Assembly (NCBI GenBank): GCA_012934845.2 | Contig: WNNJ02000274.1 | Location: forward strand, 62,001-126,000 | DNA: 64,000 nucleotides | Source: Pomphorhynchus laevis | Lineage: Eukaryota; Acanthocephala; Palaeacanthocephala; Echinorhynchida; Pomphorhynchidae | Direction: 5' to 3' | Part shown: positions 24,126-35,074 of the stretch, piece by piece | Position numbering within the stretch: the first letter of the stretch is position 1 | How the letters are laid out: each line of letters begins with the position of its first letter | Position numbers and translations under genes: made by a program | Notes under the pieces: model-generated | Told to the model about the DNA's origin: nothing | Databases searched by the model: none | Seen by the model: the letters and a program-made list of their open reading frames with translations, nothing else

Positions 24126-24489
24126 AATAAATCAGATCAGTTTACAATGCAGTCTCGATTAAGTTTCGAGATGTAGTCTCTTAAAAATACAGTTTAAGGA
24201 AATACATTGTTTCTTTGATGACTGTATTTTCTTTGAAGAGGAAATCTTTACTATTGAAAGTTTATTTTACTATTAATGGATAGTTTATTATTAATTATTT
24301 ATTATTCTATTACTAATTCAAGATTGTACGCTTTTTGAACTACAAAAAAATAATGACAATTATAAACATAAATTATCAATGTTATCATCTAAAGATGATG
24401 CCATATGGTGGCCATCCTTTACATCGATTGTTGCAATATGTGATTCAATTTACACAACCATGATCATCAATTTCGCAATTTTGCTTTAG
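24126..24489. other. intron before exon 5
   Basis: No mobile element recognised apart from the GATGTAGTCTC-type phrase at 24160-24185. An open frame at 24395-24460 (MMPYGGHPLHRLLQYVIQ) is in frame with exon 5 but ends in a TGA, and exon 4 joins exon 5 directly in phase, so it is treated as intron. Confidence 0.55.
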
Positions 24490-24641
24490 TGTGCCAATTA
24501 ATATAAATCAGTTCGCCGTTGATCACAATTCATTCTTTATACCATCCAACTGTGAAAGCATTGCGCGACAGTTTATGCGTTGTACATCATTGCAAATGTC
24601 TGGAAATGGGATATTCTACCAAATTTTGATTAATCCGAATG
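24490..24641 (+). CDS. unc79: unc79 exon 5
   Basis: The exon starts after TTGCTTTAG and ends before GTAGGT. The peptide contains CESIARQFMRCTSLQMSGNG, parallel to the conserved UNC79 motif AKQFLRC followed by LAPNGIF. It takes the last base of the codon left by exon 4 and exits after one base. The join with exon 4 keeps nearly the same spacing as the human protein (39 versus 38 residues between the two motifs). Confidence 0.92.
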
Positions 24642-24889
24642 GTAGGTTATATTTCAGAGTATATTTTAGAATATATGTTTTTCGTCTGTTACCGATTTTT
24701 TAATTGTACCTACACCACAAATTATAAATATTAGATTTTTAAAAAGATTTAAAACATTTAACTTGAATGCTTAATAAAAGCAGTAAATATCGTTTATTAT
24801 TGATAAAATAAATTTAAATTCAATGGAAAATTTCATTTGTAGTGTTTTGACTAAAATGTTTACTTATAATTTATCACTACTCAATTGGA

Positions 24890-25410
24890 TTTCCCATAGT
24901 GAAAGCAGTCTTCGAATCATGTTACTCTAGGATAAAGTTAATATCTGCCCTGGGGTTGATTCGGAGAGTTCAGTCTGAAAACCTTTACTGAGAAGGCGTT
25001 CATTAGGCATCTTCAGAGCGTGTCATAAATACCTTGACTGACTTCCATCAATATGATAAATTAGCGGATTTACTTCTATATTTTAAAGGATATGTGACTT
25101 TTTAACCTTATCACTAAGTCTCATACCGAGCAGACTACGAAATATCCCAATTTCAGTTGCCTTTTCGATGATTTTGTTCTTTTTGTAATTATCTAGAGCT
25201 CTTGAACATAGGTTACGATATAAAATAAAATTGAGCAATAATTATAAAGCGAAGTTTGAAGCTCAACTCCTCCTTTACCACGAAAACTTTTATACAAACA
25301 GCGCATTACTATATTAACCAGACAGATCCACTTTAAACTATTTTGAGTTTCTACAATAGCACGAGAACAATGCTCCTAGAAACTTAAACACCTTCACTTT
25401 GTCCGCAATC
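24890..25410 (-). mobile_element. RTE-type LINE relic, 3' part
   Basis: The complement contains VMRCLYKSF, then SLYNYCSILFYIVTYVQEL and SLLGMRLSDKVKK, which parallel AMRSLYWSV, SVYHVIFVLILTYDHEL and the SLRNKVKNS block of the element at 47.8-48.2 kb. It is much more decayed than that copy. 25411-25875 holds AT-rich intron with nothing recognised. Confidence 0.6.
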
Positions 25411-25875
25411 CGGATAGATGCTGACCGCATTTAATTTTTGATGAATAACTTTCAGATAAAATTAAAACAATTGATTAATTTAATTTTTACTGATAAATCG
25501 GTAATATAAAAACATTGGTTACGCGCTGATACAATATGAAATAATAAATTTAATGTGTGATAATCTTGTATTTTAAATTCGAAATAAGTCAAAATAAGTT
25601 AGAACCGATATTAAAATAGTGGTGTATTTCAATTGAAATTTATAGCCACGATACATTAAAATTTTTATAAAATATTGTATTTTTTAAAAATAATACGATA
25701 ATTTACATTTATTTTTTAAAAATAAATGTTTTACATAACTTTATATAACTTTAAATATTTAAATTCAGTTAACGCATTTTTAATTGAGTAATAAATATAA
25801 TGGATTCAATTGTTGTTTCTAACATAATTTTTTTATATAATCTTAAACTAATAAACATACTTTTACAACATTTAG

Positions 25876-25961
25876 GAAAACACATGATACTTGCATTAAT
25901 ATCAGCTTTAAATGAATTTCAACAGTTGTGTCCTATTACTGCCCTTAAACAAACATTGAAG
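25876..25961 (+). CDS. unc79: unc79 exon 6
   Basis: Exon of 86 nt that completes a Gly codon from exon 5 and encodes 29 residues, including ALISALNEFQQLCPITAL. This aligns with the UNC79 helix with the pattern LASSLMDFNELSSIAALSQL. Phase 0 at the end, donor GTAATA. The following intron is only 52 nt. Confidence 0.9.
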
Positions 25962-26013
25962 GTAATAATACTAAACACGAATTTTATTTCTTAACAGTCG
26001 AACTGTATTTGAG

Positions 26014-26256
26014 GATGTGGCATTACAAAAGCCAAATAGCCAAGATTCATGGTCACTTATTCTGGAAAATCTTTCAACTTTTGTGAATAATGTTCAACCC
26101 GAAAACAATTTGAATGCTTGGATAGTAGTTCTTGATAATTTCGAAACATTGTTTAATACAATCATTTCAACAGCACGCGAAAGCACGGAAGATTTCAGTC
26201 CGATAATTAGTATAATCAAAACTCTAGTACGACAACCTTTATTTGGATCGCGCAGG
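26014..26256 (+). CDS. unc79: unc79 exon 7
   Basis: Encodes 81 residues, including SWSLILENLSTFVNNVQPEN, in helical-repeat style. The acceptor used is the weak TATTTGAG. An earlier TTAACAG would give a 36-nt intron and an immediate stop, whereas the chosen site gives 52 nt, matching the other short introns. The donor is AGG/GTACAC in phase 0. The region corresponds to the part of UNC79 before the LLEPFSKLLSFVIQN motif. Confidence 0.88.
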
Positions 26257-26568
26257 GTACACTTACAAAATTATATTTCTCTTAAAATTTAAATTTGCTT
26301 AAAATAAAATTTAAAATGTTAAATCACTTAATCAAATCATTTTTTCATAAATGCTCATAAAACCTGCTTTTATTCTGTCTGTGTTATTTACAAAATATAA
26401 AATAACAAAATATTATTTTATTAAAATGTCGTTGTTTTAAATCGTGTTTTTATAAAGGATTATAAACTTTAATAAGTGACTTTTATAAGTGATATCTGAT
26501 CATATCTAATTGATTAGATTTTTGTAAATTTTTATTCAATTTTCATGCATAATTTAAAACTGCACTTA

Positions 26569-26600
26569 ACACTGCACTATATTGTCATATAGTGCAGTGT
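26569..26600. repeat. perfect hairpin, 14-bp arms
   Basis: ACACTGCACTATAT and its exact reverse complement are separated by TGTC. It is isolated in the AT-rich intron after exon 7. 26257-26568 and 26601-26990 otherwise show nothing recognisable. Confidence 0.8.
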
Positions 26601-26994
26601 CAATATGATACGTTTAGAATATAAAAGTTAATGTATCGTTAATATCATTATTAAATATTAATAATTTAATTTAATAATAATTTATTAATTTAATTTATAT
26701 AAATTTAATTGTAACATATCACATTTAATTAAGTAAATTTTGAAAGATCGGATGTAATTAAATAGCTTTTCATACTAAATGAATTATTATTTTATATTTA
26801 ATTATTCCTTTTATTTTTTAAGTGATTACCATGAGTTATCTTTTGACTAGGGAAAATATAAAATAGGTACAGATGCAATAAAGTACCGATATGTACAATG
26901 TCGGTATTGTGTGGAGAATGTTTTTAAATAAACTTTGAAAGTAGTGATAGCGTCAGAAAATGTCGTTCAGTAACATAAAACCATTTCAGAGAAT

Positions 26995-27240
26995 CTATAT
27001 CCGACAAATACATTTTCGTGATAATTCTACAGTTGAAAGCATGAACTAGCGAACTCTTATGTTGAGCGAAATCGACATGTACATATTGATGAATATTGAA
27101 TTTCATATTGATGAAATTTTAGTCAATAATATTATATATTATAATATATAATATATAATATATATAAATATTTGAAGTTTGTTAATAAAAACAATGAATG
27201 AAATCAGATAGCTAAGTTTACGTATTTTGCACGATATATA
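26995..27240. repeat. dispersed repeat plus PLE-A terminal motif
   Basis: 27000-27100 resembles 31270-31360 (TTTCGTGA, then AACTAGCGAACT and GCGAAATCGACAT). At 27200-27230 the phrase AATCAGATAGCTAAGTTTACG is a variant of the PLE-A terminal motif, as at 31235 and 54185. This suggests that the same pair of sequences was inserted or copied together. Confidence 0.5.
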
Positions 27241-27297
27241 AATAAAAATAAAAATGAATAATTAATAAGGAGAGTGAGATCATTCCGCGTGAATGTC

Positions 27298-27683
27298 TTG
27301 TAAAACATGTAAGCCAGACGCGAAAGAATGATAAATGCCGTTTCGAGACCTGCAGATATTAAAGAGACCTGCAGATATTAAAGAGACCTGCAGATATTAA
27401 GAGACCTGCAGATATATAGAGACCAGATATTAAAGAGACCTGCGCTGGCATTTGTCAGTGCTTTTGCTAATGATCCTTTTTGGTGAAGCTGTAGTATTGA
27501 TTTAGTACTCTATGATGTTACTAGAAAATTTTCTAGTACATCATTCACATTGATTCATTCATTCATTGCCGTCTGCCAGTCCTCCTCTGCATCCAGTAGT
27601 AGGAGAGATCTGGCACTGATGTGTCATTGTGATGACGAAACGGCATTCGTAATTCTTTCGCGTCTGGCTTACATGTTTTACAA
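27298..27683. mobile_element. MITE with 48-bp terminal inverted repeats
   Basis: The ends 27298-27345 and 27636-27683 are inverted copies (TTGTAAAACATGTAAGCCAG onward) with three mismatches. There is no coding capacity. The interior at 27345-27445 carries about five ~19-bp units based on GAGACCTGCAGATATTAAA. The target-site duplication is not clear. It is a non-autonomous DNA transposon of unknown superfamily. Confidence 0.85.
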
Positions 27684-27794
27684 ATAATTAATAATTATGT
27701 AAGATGTTATACAATTTATTTTTATATCAAATTAAAATAAAAAATTGAAATTTAAAATAAAAGTCAAATGATAAGTAAGATTGCATTGACTCTA

Positions 27795-28140
27795 TTTCAA
27801 ATCAAATCAGCTAACTGAGTCTACGTATTTAATATAATTATAAACTAAACAAAACATAATAATGCTAAATTCAAAATTTAATAATTAAATAATAAAATTA
27901 ATAATTGTTTTTAGATTTTCTATAATTTAAATCAAGTTAAAATAAAAAATTGAAATTTAAAATAAACGTCATTTTTATGAATTGACTAATAAATAAAAGA
28001 CGTTGTATCAGAATAAAAACTGGAGGTCATCAGGAGGAACTGCTATGCTATCAGGTTTCAGCCCCTAACTCCTCTACCCAACATAGCAGCGGGGCCAAAT
28101 ACGTGCTAAGGACGTATTTCCTCTGATTAAATTTGATGTC
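27795..28140 (-). mobile_element. solo PLE-A 3' end
   Basis: Complement of the 18060-18425 region, from the terminal motif AACTGAGTCTACGTATTTAA to the AAATACGT hairpin. This copy carries the compensating G-C pair in the hairpin. Confidence 0.88.
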
Positions 28141-28174
28141 CAGCTGATTAATACAATCACACAATGATCAAGTT

Positions 28175-28340
28175 TTTTTCTTTATATAAGATTTAATACT
28201 ATCAGATTTAGCCTCTATTATTTATATCAAGTTAAATAAAAAATTAAAATTTAAAATAAAAGTTAATTTTTATGAATTGACTAATAAATTACAGACGATG
28301 TGTCAGAATAAGAATTAGAGGTCATCAGAAAGAAATGCAA
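28175..28340 (-). mobile_element. partial PLE-A 3' end
   Basis: A shorter copy keeping TGAATTGACTAATAAATTACAGACG and GAATTAGAGGTCATCAG, truncated before the pseudoknot. Confidence 0.7.
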
Positions 28341-28745
28341 TGTTTTAACGAAACAAAAATTTCATTGACGTTTCGGCGTTAGTCTTTATTACACACTAAA
28401 CATTTTAGTCACTAACAAAATACAACACTGTATACACATTTGCTATTAAAGAAGTCACGATGTTTTTGCTTTTTCTTATTTAATTTGTAATCCCTTTGAC
28501 TGTTGAGCATTTTATCGGTCATTAATTGACTAATCCAGTAGTGTTCTAGTTTACATCGTTCGTTTGAATCTGATATATTACCTAGAATTATAGTTTTAAA
28601 TTTATGCGTAGATAAGTGCCCGTAATGCTCTACTACACGGTCAGTTTTGTATTTATTATCTGTAGATTTGGTGTTATTGGCTTTGAGAGTGTTTTACTTA
28701 CGCTCGTCAATTTCTTAGTCGCTCCTAAAGTGCTTTACCCGTCTC
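28340..28745 (-). mobile_element. PLE-C fragment: GIY-YIG C-terminal half
   Basis: The complement encodes DRVVEHYGHLSTHKFK, then ISDSNERCKLEHYWISQLMT and KLNKKKQKHRDFF. The pattern H...F, then R-C-K-L-E-H-Y-W-I is the second half of a GIY-YIG nuclease with its metal-binding Glu. It is followed by CGCCGAAACGTC, a tail sequence common after Penelope-like ORFs. A homologous piece lies at 36.7-37.4 kb. Confidence 0.65.
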
Positions 28746-29065
28746 GGAAATTTTTATGGATGGATAATAAACAATACACTTTGCATTCAAATAAGATATT
28801 TTAAGTAAATTTTATCAGAGGAAATACGTCAAAAGAATGTATTTGGTCCGGCTGCTATGTTAGATCGAGTAATAGTAGTCAAAACTTGATAGCATAGAGG
28901 TTATTTTGATAACATCTAATTCTTATTTTCTGATATATCGTATGCTATTTATTATTCAATTCATACAAATTATTTTTTATTTCAAATTTTAACTTGATAT
29001 AAATTATATAACATCTTATATAAAATTTATTTATTATTTATAATTATTTAATTATTTATTATTTA
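28745..29065 (+). mobile_element. PLE-A 3' end, diverged
   Basis: Starts with the last codons of PLE-A (FLWMDNKQYTLHS) and continues through a diverged pseudoknot region (GGCTGCTATGTTAG) into the AT-rich end. It sits head-to-head with PLE-C. Confidence 0.75.
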
Positions 29066-29106
29066 ATTATTAAATAATAATGTCGGTTAGTGGCAAAGAC
29101 CCCTAC

Positions 29107-29223
29107 GTAAAACGCCCACATTCCCATGGTGACCCCGTGGGAACGTGGGCGTTTTACATGCTGGGACGTGACATGTGTAGATCCACTGTCTCCAAGTCAT
29201 TTATCTTGGAGATAAATGACTTG
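29107..29223. repeat. pair of strong hairpins
   Basis: 29107-29129 pairs with 29135-29157 (GTAAAACGCCCAC arms, 23 bp with two differences), GC-rich against an AT-rich background. 29193-29206 pairs perfectly with 29210-29223 (CAAGTCATTTATCT). They lie just beyond the R-type N-terminal fragment f and may be part of an unrecognised small element. Confidence 0.75.
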
Positions 29224-29224
29224 T

Positions 29225-30120
29225 ATACGTGAGGCAGTTTCGATCATGGTGGAACCGTTCAGTCAATCTAATCGAAATAAAATGTCTTCTTGAGAGGTAG
29301 TGTAATTTATGTCCAGTAATGCACTTTGATGATGCATTAATGCTATTGGGTGTTTTCAATCAATATTTCTTCGACAGTTTTATTTCCAATTTGAGATTCT
29401 AAAGGAAACACCCCTCCAATAGAGTTACATTTGTTTAGTATCTTCATTGCTTGGGTTGTTCGACCATTTTTCAGAGATCGGATAAATTGTTGCTTCCATG
29501 AGCTTTGACGCAGTTTTGAAAATTGCATCGACATTTGCAAATTATGAGCTTCATTGTATAGCTTATTTTATTGCTTTTCATTTCTAGAGATTTAGTCGAC
29601 AAGCCAGTGTTTGTTTTCTTGTTGATGCATTCATGTAACCATCTTTCTGAAGAATTAGCTGAGGGAAAACGACAGTGACCTTGAGAATTTCGTCAGTGGG
29701 AGCCGTTATGGTTGAGAAAACCTCATAAGAAGATGTCAGTATAGAAATAAATTGTGAGCTCTCTTTGCATCCCGGAAGGCTGAAGGAGTTGGGCCTCCAT
29801 TCAATCACCTCATTGAATATACTGTCAATTGATTCGTGTGAGTTTATTAATGTTTCCGGAGGGATATGTGTTGGATTGATCAAATGTACGATGCGAGAAG
29901 ATATTCCATTGGGGTTTTGAGAATGCGAATTTGGTAGGTGGTCATGATCAATTTGCTTGTTTATACAGTTAGTGGCTCGGCAATTATTGCATGATCTGCA
30001 CCCCCTACATTTGGCAGCTGGCCCATTGCAGTTACAGCAAGGAATGCTATCAGTCATCCTGCCACGAGCCATTGCCTCGAGGGCACTTGACGACACGCTC
30101 TTCGATAACTGTTGATCCCT
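29225..30120 (-). mobile_element. R-type element f: Cys-rich N-terminal region
   Basis: Complement ORF from 30096: start MSSSALEAMARG, then a Cys cluster CCNCNGPAAKCRGCRSCNNC, a Pro/Asn-rich stretch, and a helical region. A second frame (29540-29343) continues with SLKNGRTTQAMKILNKCNS. The Cys spacing suggests a zinc-binding nucleic-acid contact before the RT domain. RT and nuclease parts are absent. 30121-30240 beyond it is an AT-only run of ATATTA repeats. Confidence 0.75.
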
Positions 30121-30239
30121 TATTACAAATATTATAATATTTGTAATATGATAATATTATATTATAATAATATTATATTATAATATAATATTATTGATAT
30201 TATATTTTAATATTGATCTAATAAATATCTAATATCAGA

Positions 30240-30835
30240 TATTAGATACCTTACGTTTCTCCTGAATGTTTGTATCATTTTCAGTGATTTTCTGTATAAA
30301 AGTATTGGTTTTTAATATTATAATTTAATAATGTCAATATTGTTTATATTATTTATAATATTATTTATTAGCTTATGTATTCATCAACGAGACTAGCATG
30401 GAAAGAATATAGAGTTTTAACTTTTAATTTTTTTTGTAAATCATCTTTATAACATTTGTCAATTAATTTAATTAATTGATAAATTAATTAAATTAATTAA
30501 AGACAAATTGATCAAATTACTAAATTGATAAATCAACTTTATCAATTAATTTTATAAATTTTTTACTGATTAATCATCAAATGAAAAGTACACTTTAATC
30601 AATCATTATTACACAGAAGATGATCGACATGCACTGATTTAATAATTGATGATCTATTCTTTAAATTTAAAGGCGGTTCGATATCGCAGAAGAGTATTAT
30701 TTATTTGGTGATAATCGGTGACTGATTATGACACAATTAATAATGATTTCGCAAACATTATCAAAGTGTGTAATATTTCTAAAAATGATGTTTAGATATT
30801 AAACAAATTAAAATAATTTTATTTCTTATGTTAAG
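30240..30835. other. intron before exon 8, nothing recognised
   Basis: AT-rich with runs of AATTAATTAAATT near 30455-30500 and no coding signal apart from the following exon. Confidence 0.5.
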
Positions 30836-30946
30836 GGTCTTATGGAATGTTTAACAAAAACACTATCCTTAGTATTATCTGCTTCCAATTTCGACTACAA
30901 CGAACTACTAGAATTATGCAGTCTATCTAATAAACTATTCGCCAAG
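30836..30946 (+). CDS. unc79: unc79 exon 8
   Basis: 37 codons, phase 0 at both ends, acceptor ATGTTAAG and donor GTTAGT. The peptide pattern is LMECLTKTLSLVLSAS, then ELLELCSLSNKLFAK. It follows UNC79 LLEPFSKLLSFVIQN and then LVELCGLCYRAFTK closely, including the Glu-Leu-Cys. Confidence 0.92.
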
Positions 30947-31037
30947 GTTAGTATTAGCTCACATCTATATAATACTCACTTCAAAAGCATTTATAGTTAA
31001 TAATTTAATACTTTGATATAATAAATTTGATAATCAA

Positions 31038-31070
31038 TAAGCGACTACTTACTTTGTAAGTAGTCGCTTA
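31038..31070. repeat. perfect hairpin, 15-bp arms
   Basis: TAAGCGACTACTTAC and its exact complement around a TTT loop, in the intron after exon 8. A retroelement terminal motif follows at 31235. Confidence 0.8.
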
Positions 31071-31384
31071 AATTTTACAATTTATACTTTAACTTTCTAT
31101 AAATATAAAGACTATACCTAGCTATGAATTTAATAGTATTTACGTGCGTTATGTATGGATATATATGCCTATTGATTGTTTTTAAGCCTATGTTTTATCA
31201 CTTAATTTCAAGTGATAAATAAAGTAGAGTGAATAAGTGACAATTCAGATCAGATACATGAGTCTACGTATTTTAACCGAAAATACGACAACTAAATTTT
31301 CGTGAAAGTATAAGCTAGCAAACTGTAAGGTTGTAAACGAAATCGACATAATAATGAATATATAATATATAAATTATATAATTA

Positions 31385-32240
31385 TATAATGTATAATAGA
31401 AAATATATAATTTTTTGCTGCCGAATTGACAACAAACGACCCGATGGCGGATTTCTAATACAACGTAAATGTGGAAAGCTCTTGGTACAGGACTTTACAT
31501 GTCCAAGCACGCTGGCAAAGAGTCATCTTACTCGTGCCATGTACGAGTACGATTGTATTGACCTTACAAGTACGATTGTATTGACTATACTCAATACGCA
31601 TTTATGCCGTTAGCTATCGAGACACTTGGAGCATTTGGTCCTTCGGTCACCAAGTTTTTCCAGGATTTGGGAAAGTGGCTAGGTCGGGTCACTGCAGATC
31701 AGCGCGCAGGTTCATTTTTCATACACCGTATAAGCGCTGCTGTTCAAAGGGGCAATACGGCGTGTATGCTGGAGGCTATCATTGCCGCGTTCGCTGCCCA
31801 GACAGAAGGGGAAGTTCACGATACATGCGAGTACGGAATGTTGTCCGATGATGACCAGGACCGATTAGATGACTTCATTGATGGAGTGAAAGATCCTTTC
31901 TTGATGAAATCGACTGAGAATGGCATCAATGCGCTGTCAGGAGAAACGACAGATGGATGGGCAGAGGAAAGTGACGAAGACGAGAATGTTATCACCGACG
32001 GAACTAGTGAAATTGTCTTAGTTGTAAGTGTCGTGCAAGAACAATCATCAGAGGCAATACAGAATGACACAGACGAGAATGTGGATGTGTATGCGAATAA
32101 AAATGAGAAAGCAAACGAAGAAGAATCCGATGATAAACTTCGGTAGAAGACGACGAGAGCAATGAGGATACAACAACTGATGATAGTGCAGAGGACGATA
32201 AAACTGAGACATACGACTCGGTTGAAAAGGACGATTAATT
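31385..32240 (+). mobile_element. C-terminal nuclease-like domain of a second RLE-type element, with acidic tail
   Basis: 31420-31530 encodes NKRPDGGFLIQ and QDFTCPST, resembling the KRPDG and WDVTV/WDFTC motifs at the C-terminus of some invertebrate non-LTR elements. The 180-residue frame at 31604-32146 continues with LAIETLGAFGPSVTKFFQDL, then RVTADQRAGSFFIHRISAAV. After that come about 110 residues very rich in Asp and Glu, running past a frame break to 32238 (EDDESNEDTTTDDSAEDD). The acidic tail is not a usual part of this domain. A related fragment is at 53.69-53.93 kb. Confidence 0.6.
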
Positions 32241-32299
32241 TGAAAACATCGTGTTGGTAACTCGCGTTTTATTGATATATTGTATATTTTATATTCAAT

Positions 32300-32690
32300 T
32301 AAATTTATAATAATAAAAAATATACACTAACCATTAATTTCATTGATAAATGTATAGATAGCATAAATATAAGCAGACTTTTAAATAGTTCTCAAAGTAA
32401 AGAACTAATAGAATCATATAAGTAAGTAAATTTTAAAAAAACTTTTATTATCAAAAATTTGTAATTATAATAAAGAATTAAAATCAATATGTATTGATGA
32501 TATTAGAAACATTATAGAGACAGAACGCAATTGCAAAAGTCTTGATTTTGATAAAAATAAATGAACATATATGTACCAATAATCTAGAATTAATTAAAAA
32601 TTGTGAATAAAGAAAAATGTTATCAAAAGGGTATAAATATAAATTAAATATTTTTTTAAATATTTTTTTAAATAAATTGAATTTATTATA
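32300..32690 (+). mobile_element. PLE-A N-terminal fragment
   Basis: Repeats NFIDKCIDSINISRLLN, then the CNCKSLDFDK and NIHMYQ-like region, ending at a KGYKYKLN block. It is diverged from 13590-13910. Confidence 0.75.
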
Positions 32691-32799
32691 ACAAACAAAA
32701 ATTGATAATTAAACTGGAGAAAATTCGTAAATTTGCGTAAACTTATACAAGTCTGCCGCGAAATCTGATATGCATATCAACAAATTAATATTTCATGTT

Positions 32800-33585
32800 T
32801 TGGCACAGTGGCCCTCAAGTCCAGAGTCTTGGCGCGAAGAGGGATTCTGCGATGATAATATTTGCGTAGGAGTGTCGATTTGACGGGTGCTGGTGAACTG
32901 ATAGAAACCGGGAACATGGTAGCGCGGATCCCTTAGACAACGATATGATGCAATGGCCAAGGCAACGCTTGTTGATTTGGAATTTCCGACACAATGATAT
33001 TATATTTCCTGTCGGTTTTATCCACCGTTCTTACCGCAATTGTCCTTATGACGAATTTTGCCGTAATTCCTGCTCCACCACTCGTCGAAAGAGTTAGTGG
33101 GAAGAAACTCCCTCGCTCCACATCAACTATCCTTTTAAGGTATTGATTCCTCTTTCTCATCTCGTTATAACCGTGTGCATTAGCAGGGGTTCTCTGAGAA
33201 TAGGAAGGAGCATTGGAGTTGAATACGACTATGTCCATGAAGGGTCGCTCATTTCCATTTCCCAAGAGACCTGTACATACTATATCCGAGCGGGTGTCTC
33301 GATCTATTGTTGTATTCGGCGAATCAAATGCATGCGATGGGTGTACTGGAGCTAGGACGGGTTCGACCGCTACGCACGAAGAAACCCTGCTCAAATATCT
33401 TGCTATTATGTCGCGTAGTGAATTATGGCGAGTGATTGGCAAACCACCTTTTTTACACGTCAACGCGTGTGCCACATTGTTGGGTTGTCCACATATACAC
33501 GATAACGGGACGTCTGAACACGTGAGGCCATATCTTAAATTTATCGAGTTTCGAAATTCACGAGCAGAAAGGCGACAGTAATATT
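32800..33585 (-). mobile_element. R-type element h: CCHC and nuclease-like domain
   Basis: Complement ORF 33475-32933 plus upstream. It contains CICGQPNNVAHALTCKKGG (CCHC), RHNSLRDIIARYL, DRDTRSDIVCTGLLG, PFMDIVVFNSNAPSY and the helix EMRKRNQYLKRIVDVERG. It shows D-x-I, M-D-I/V and K/R residues in the order expected of a PD-(D/E)XK-like fold. The 180-residue frame is the longest intact nuclease piece of the family in the window. Confidence 0.82.
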
Positions 33586-33589
33586 TACG

Positions 33590-34640
33590 ACAAAAATAAA
33601 ATTTACAATTCGTTATATAATAACTAAAATGCTTACTTTAGTAAGCTGATTAATAGTGAAAGCTCTAATATATCTAAGATAAACATTTGGAAAGATTATA
33701 TATTTGATAAAATTATAAATAAAATGAAAATAAAACACTATTTCAGTATTAATTCTACAAAAGAATTTTTAGAACAGACAAAAGGAACAAATTTTCATAA
33801 TATAAATACGTACGATTTTAACTTGATATCAAAAGGGTATAAATATAGATTAAATAATAACAACGACAAAAATAAAATTCACAGTTCGTTATATAATAAC
33901 TTAAATGATTACTTTAGTAAGCTGATTAATAGTGAAAGCTAGAATATATCAAAGATAAAAATTTGGAAAGATTATATATTTGATAAAATTAAAAATAAAA
34001 TGAAAATAACAAACAATTATAAAAGAAAGATAAAATTAATAAAGATATGTATACAGAACTTACCAAATTAAAGAATAACTATATAATAACAATTATTGAT
34101 AAAGCTAGTAATAACTTTGTCTTCATATGCAAAAAGCTTTATTATGATATACTAATGAAAGAGGTTAATTCTAATGATTTAAATGTAAATCCAACATATG
34201 AACGTAGTGAGTTGAGTTTAGAAACAATTATTATCATTGTTTTAATGATTTGATTGCAAATAATAATATCTTAAATGATTACTTTAGTAAGCTGATTAAT
34301 AGTGAAAGCTCGAATATATCTAAGATAAACATTTGGAAAGATTATATATTTGATAAAATTAAAAATAAAATGAAAATAACAAACAATTATAAAAGGAAAG
34401 ATAAAATTAATAAAGATATGTATAAAGAACTTACTAAATTAAAGGATAACTATATAATAACAACTATTGATAAAGCTAGTAATAACTTTGTTTTCATATG
34501 CAAAAATCTTTATTATGATATACTAATGAAAGAACTTAATTGATGAAAGAGGTAAATTACAATAATTTAAATTCAAATGCAAGATGTAAAAGTAGTGTTC
34601 TAGTTTTTGAAACAATTATCAAATATTATTAAAACAATTA
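33590..34640 (+). mobile_element. PLE-A rearranged copy
   Basis: Pieces of the N-terminal region (KGYKYRLNN, SSLYNNLNDYFSKLINSESS, MKITNNYKRK) and of the palm (IKHYFSINSTKEFLEQTKG) occur out of order. The block ending in DKASNNFVFICK occurs twice (34070-34140 and 34460-34510). It looks like a partial tandem array of truncated copies. Confidence 0.8.
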
Positions 34641-34825
34641 TTAAATTTCTTGTGCAGGTATTTTTTCTTGGTTTATTACATCTTATGAATTTCTTTATTA
34701 ACCTTAAACTTTATCAACTCCAAAATTGAGCATCTAAATTTCTCGTTTATTTAATTAATTTTTTACTCAGCCGATATTTTGAGTAATTTATAGTTCAAAA
34801 ATATTTTCTAAAAATGAATTTATAG

Positions 34826-34930
34826 GAGCGAGAGCGCTTTTGGATTGCTCGAGCGGCCGTCACAACATTGTTTGATCATATAAACTGTGATAAACCATGC
34901 AGTGATCGAAATATTCTGCTCATAATACAG
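34826..34930 (+). CDS. unc79: unc79 exon 9
   Basis: 35 codons, phase 0 at both ends, acceptor TTTATAG and donor GTACGC. It begins ERERFWIARAAV and ends NILLIIQ, matching UNC79 ERDKFYLSRSVV and NLLLLVQ. The exon is intact although a rearranged Penelope-like copy lies only about 250 bp upstream. Confidence 0.93.
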
Positions 34931-34981
34931 GTACGCTTAGCAATAAAACCATTTAATAGCACAAATGTTTTCAATTTGCAG

Positions 34982-35065
34982 TTTATACTAAATGACATTG
35001 GAGGATCAATTAATTCAATCCTCTATACCGGCATTGAACCAACGATATTGAAGCCTTCTGAATCG
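34982..35065 (+). CDS. unc79: unc79 exon 10
   Basis: 28 codons, phase 0 at both ends, separated from exon 9 by a 51-nt intron. The peptide starts FILNDIGG and contains PTILKPSES, matching UNC79 FICADAG and STILSKQ. A solo Penelope-like 3' end begins about 20 bp after the donor. Confidence 0.9.
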
Positions 35066-35074
35066 GTAATTTGT

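Noticed and set aside
24395-24463. Frame MMPYGGHPLHRLLQYVIQ immediately upstream of exon 5 and in frame with it
   Set aside because: It ends in TGA before exon 5, has no counterpart in UNC79 at this position, and exon 4 joins exon 5 in phase without it.
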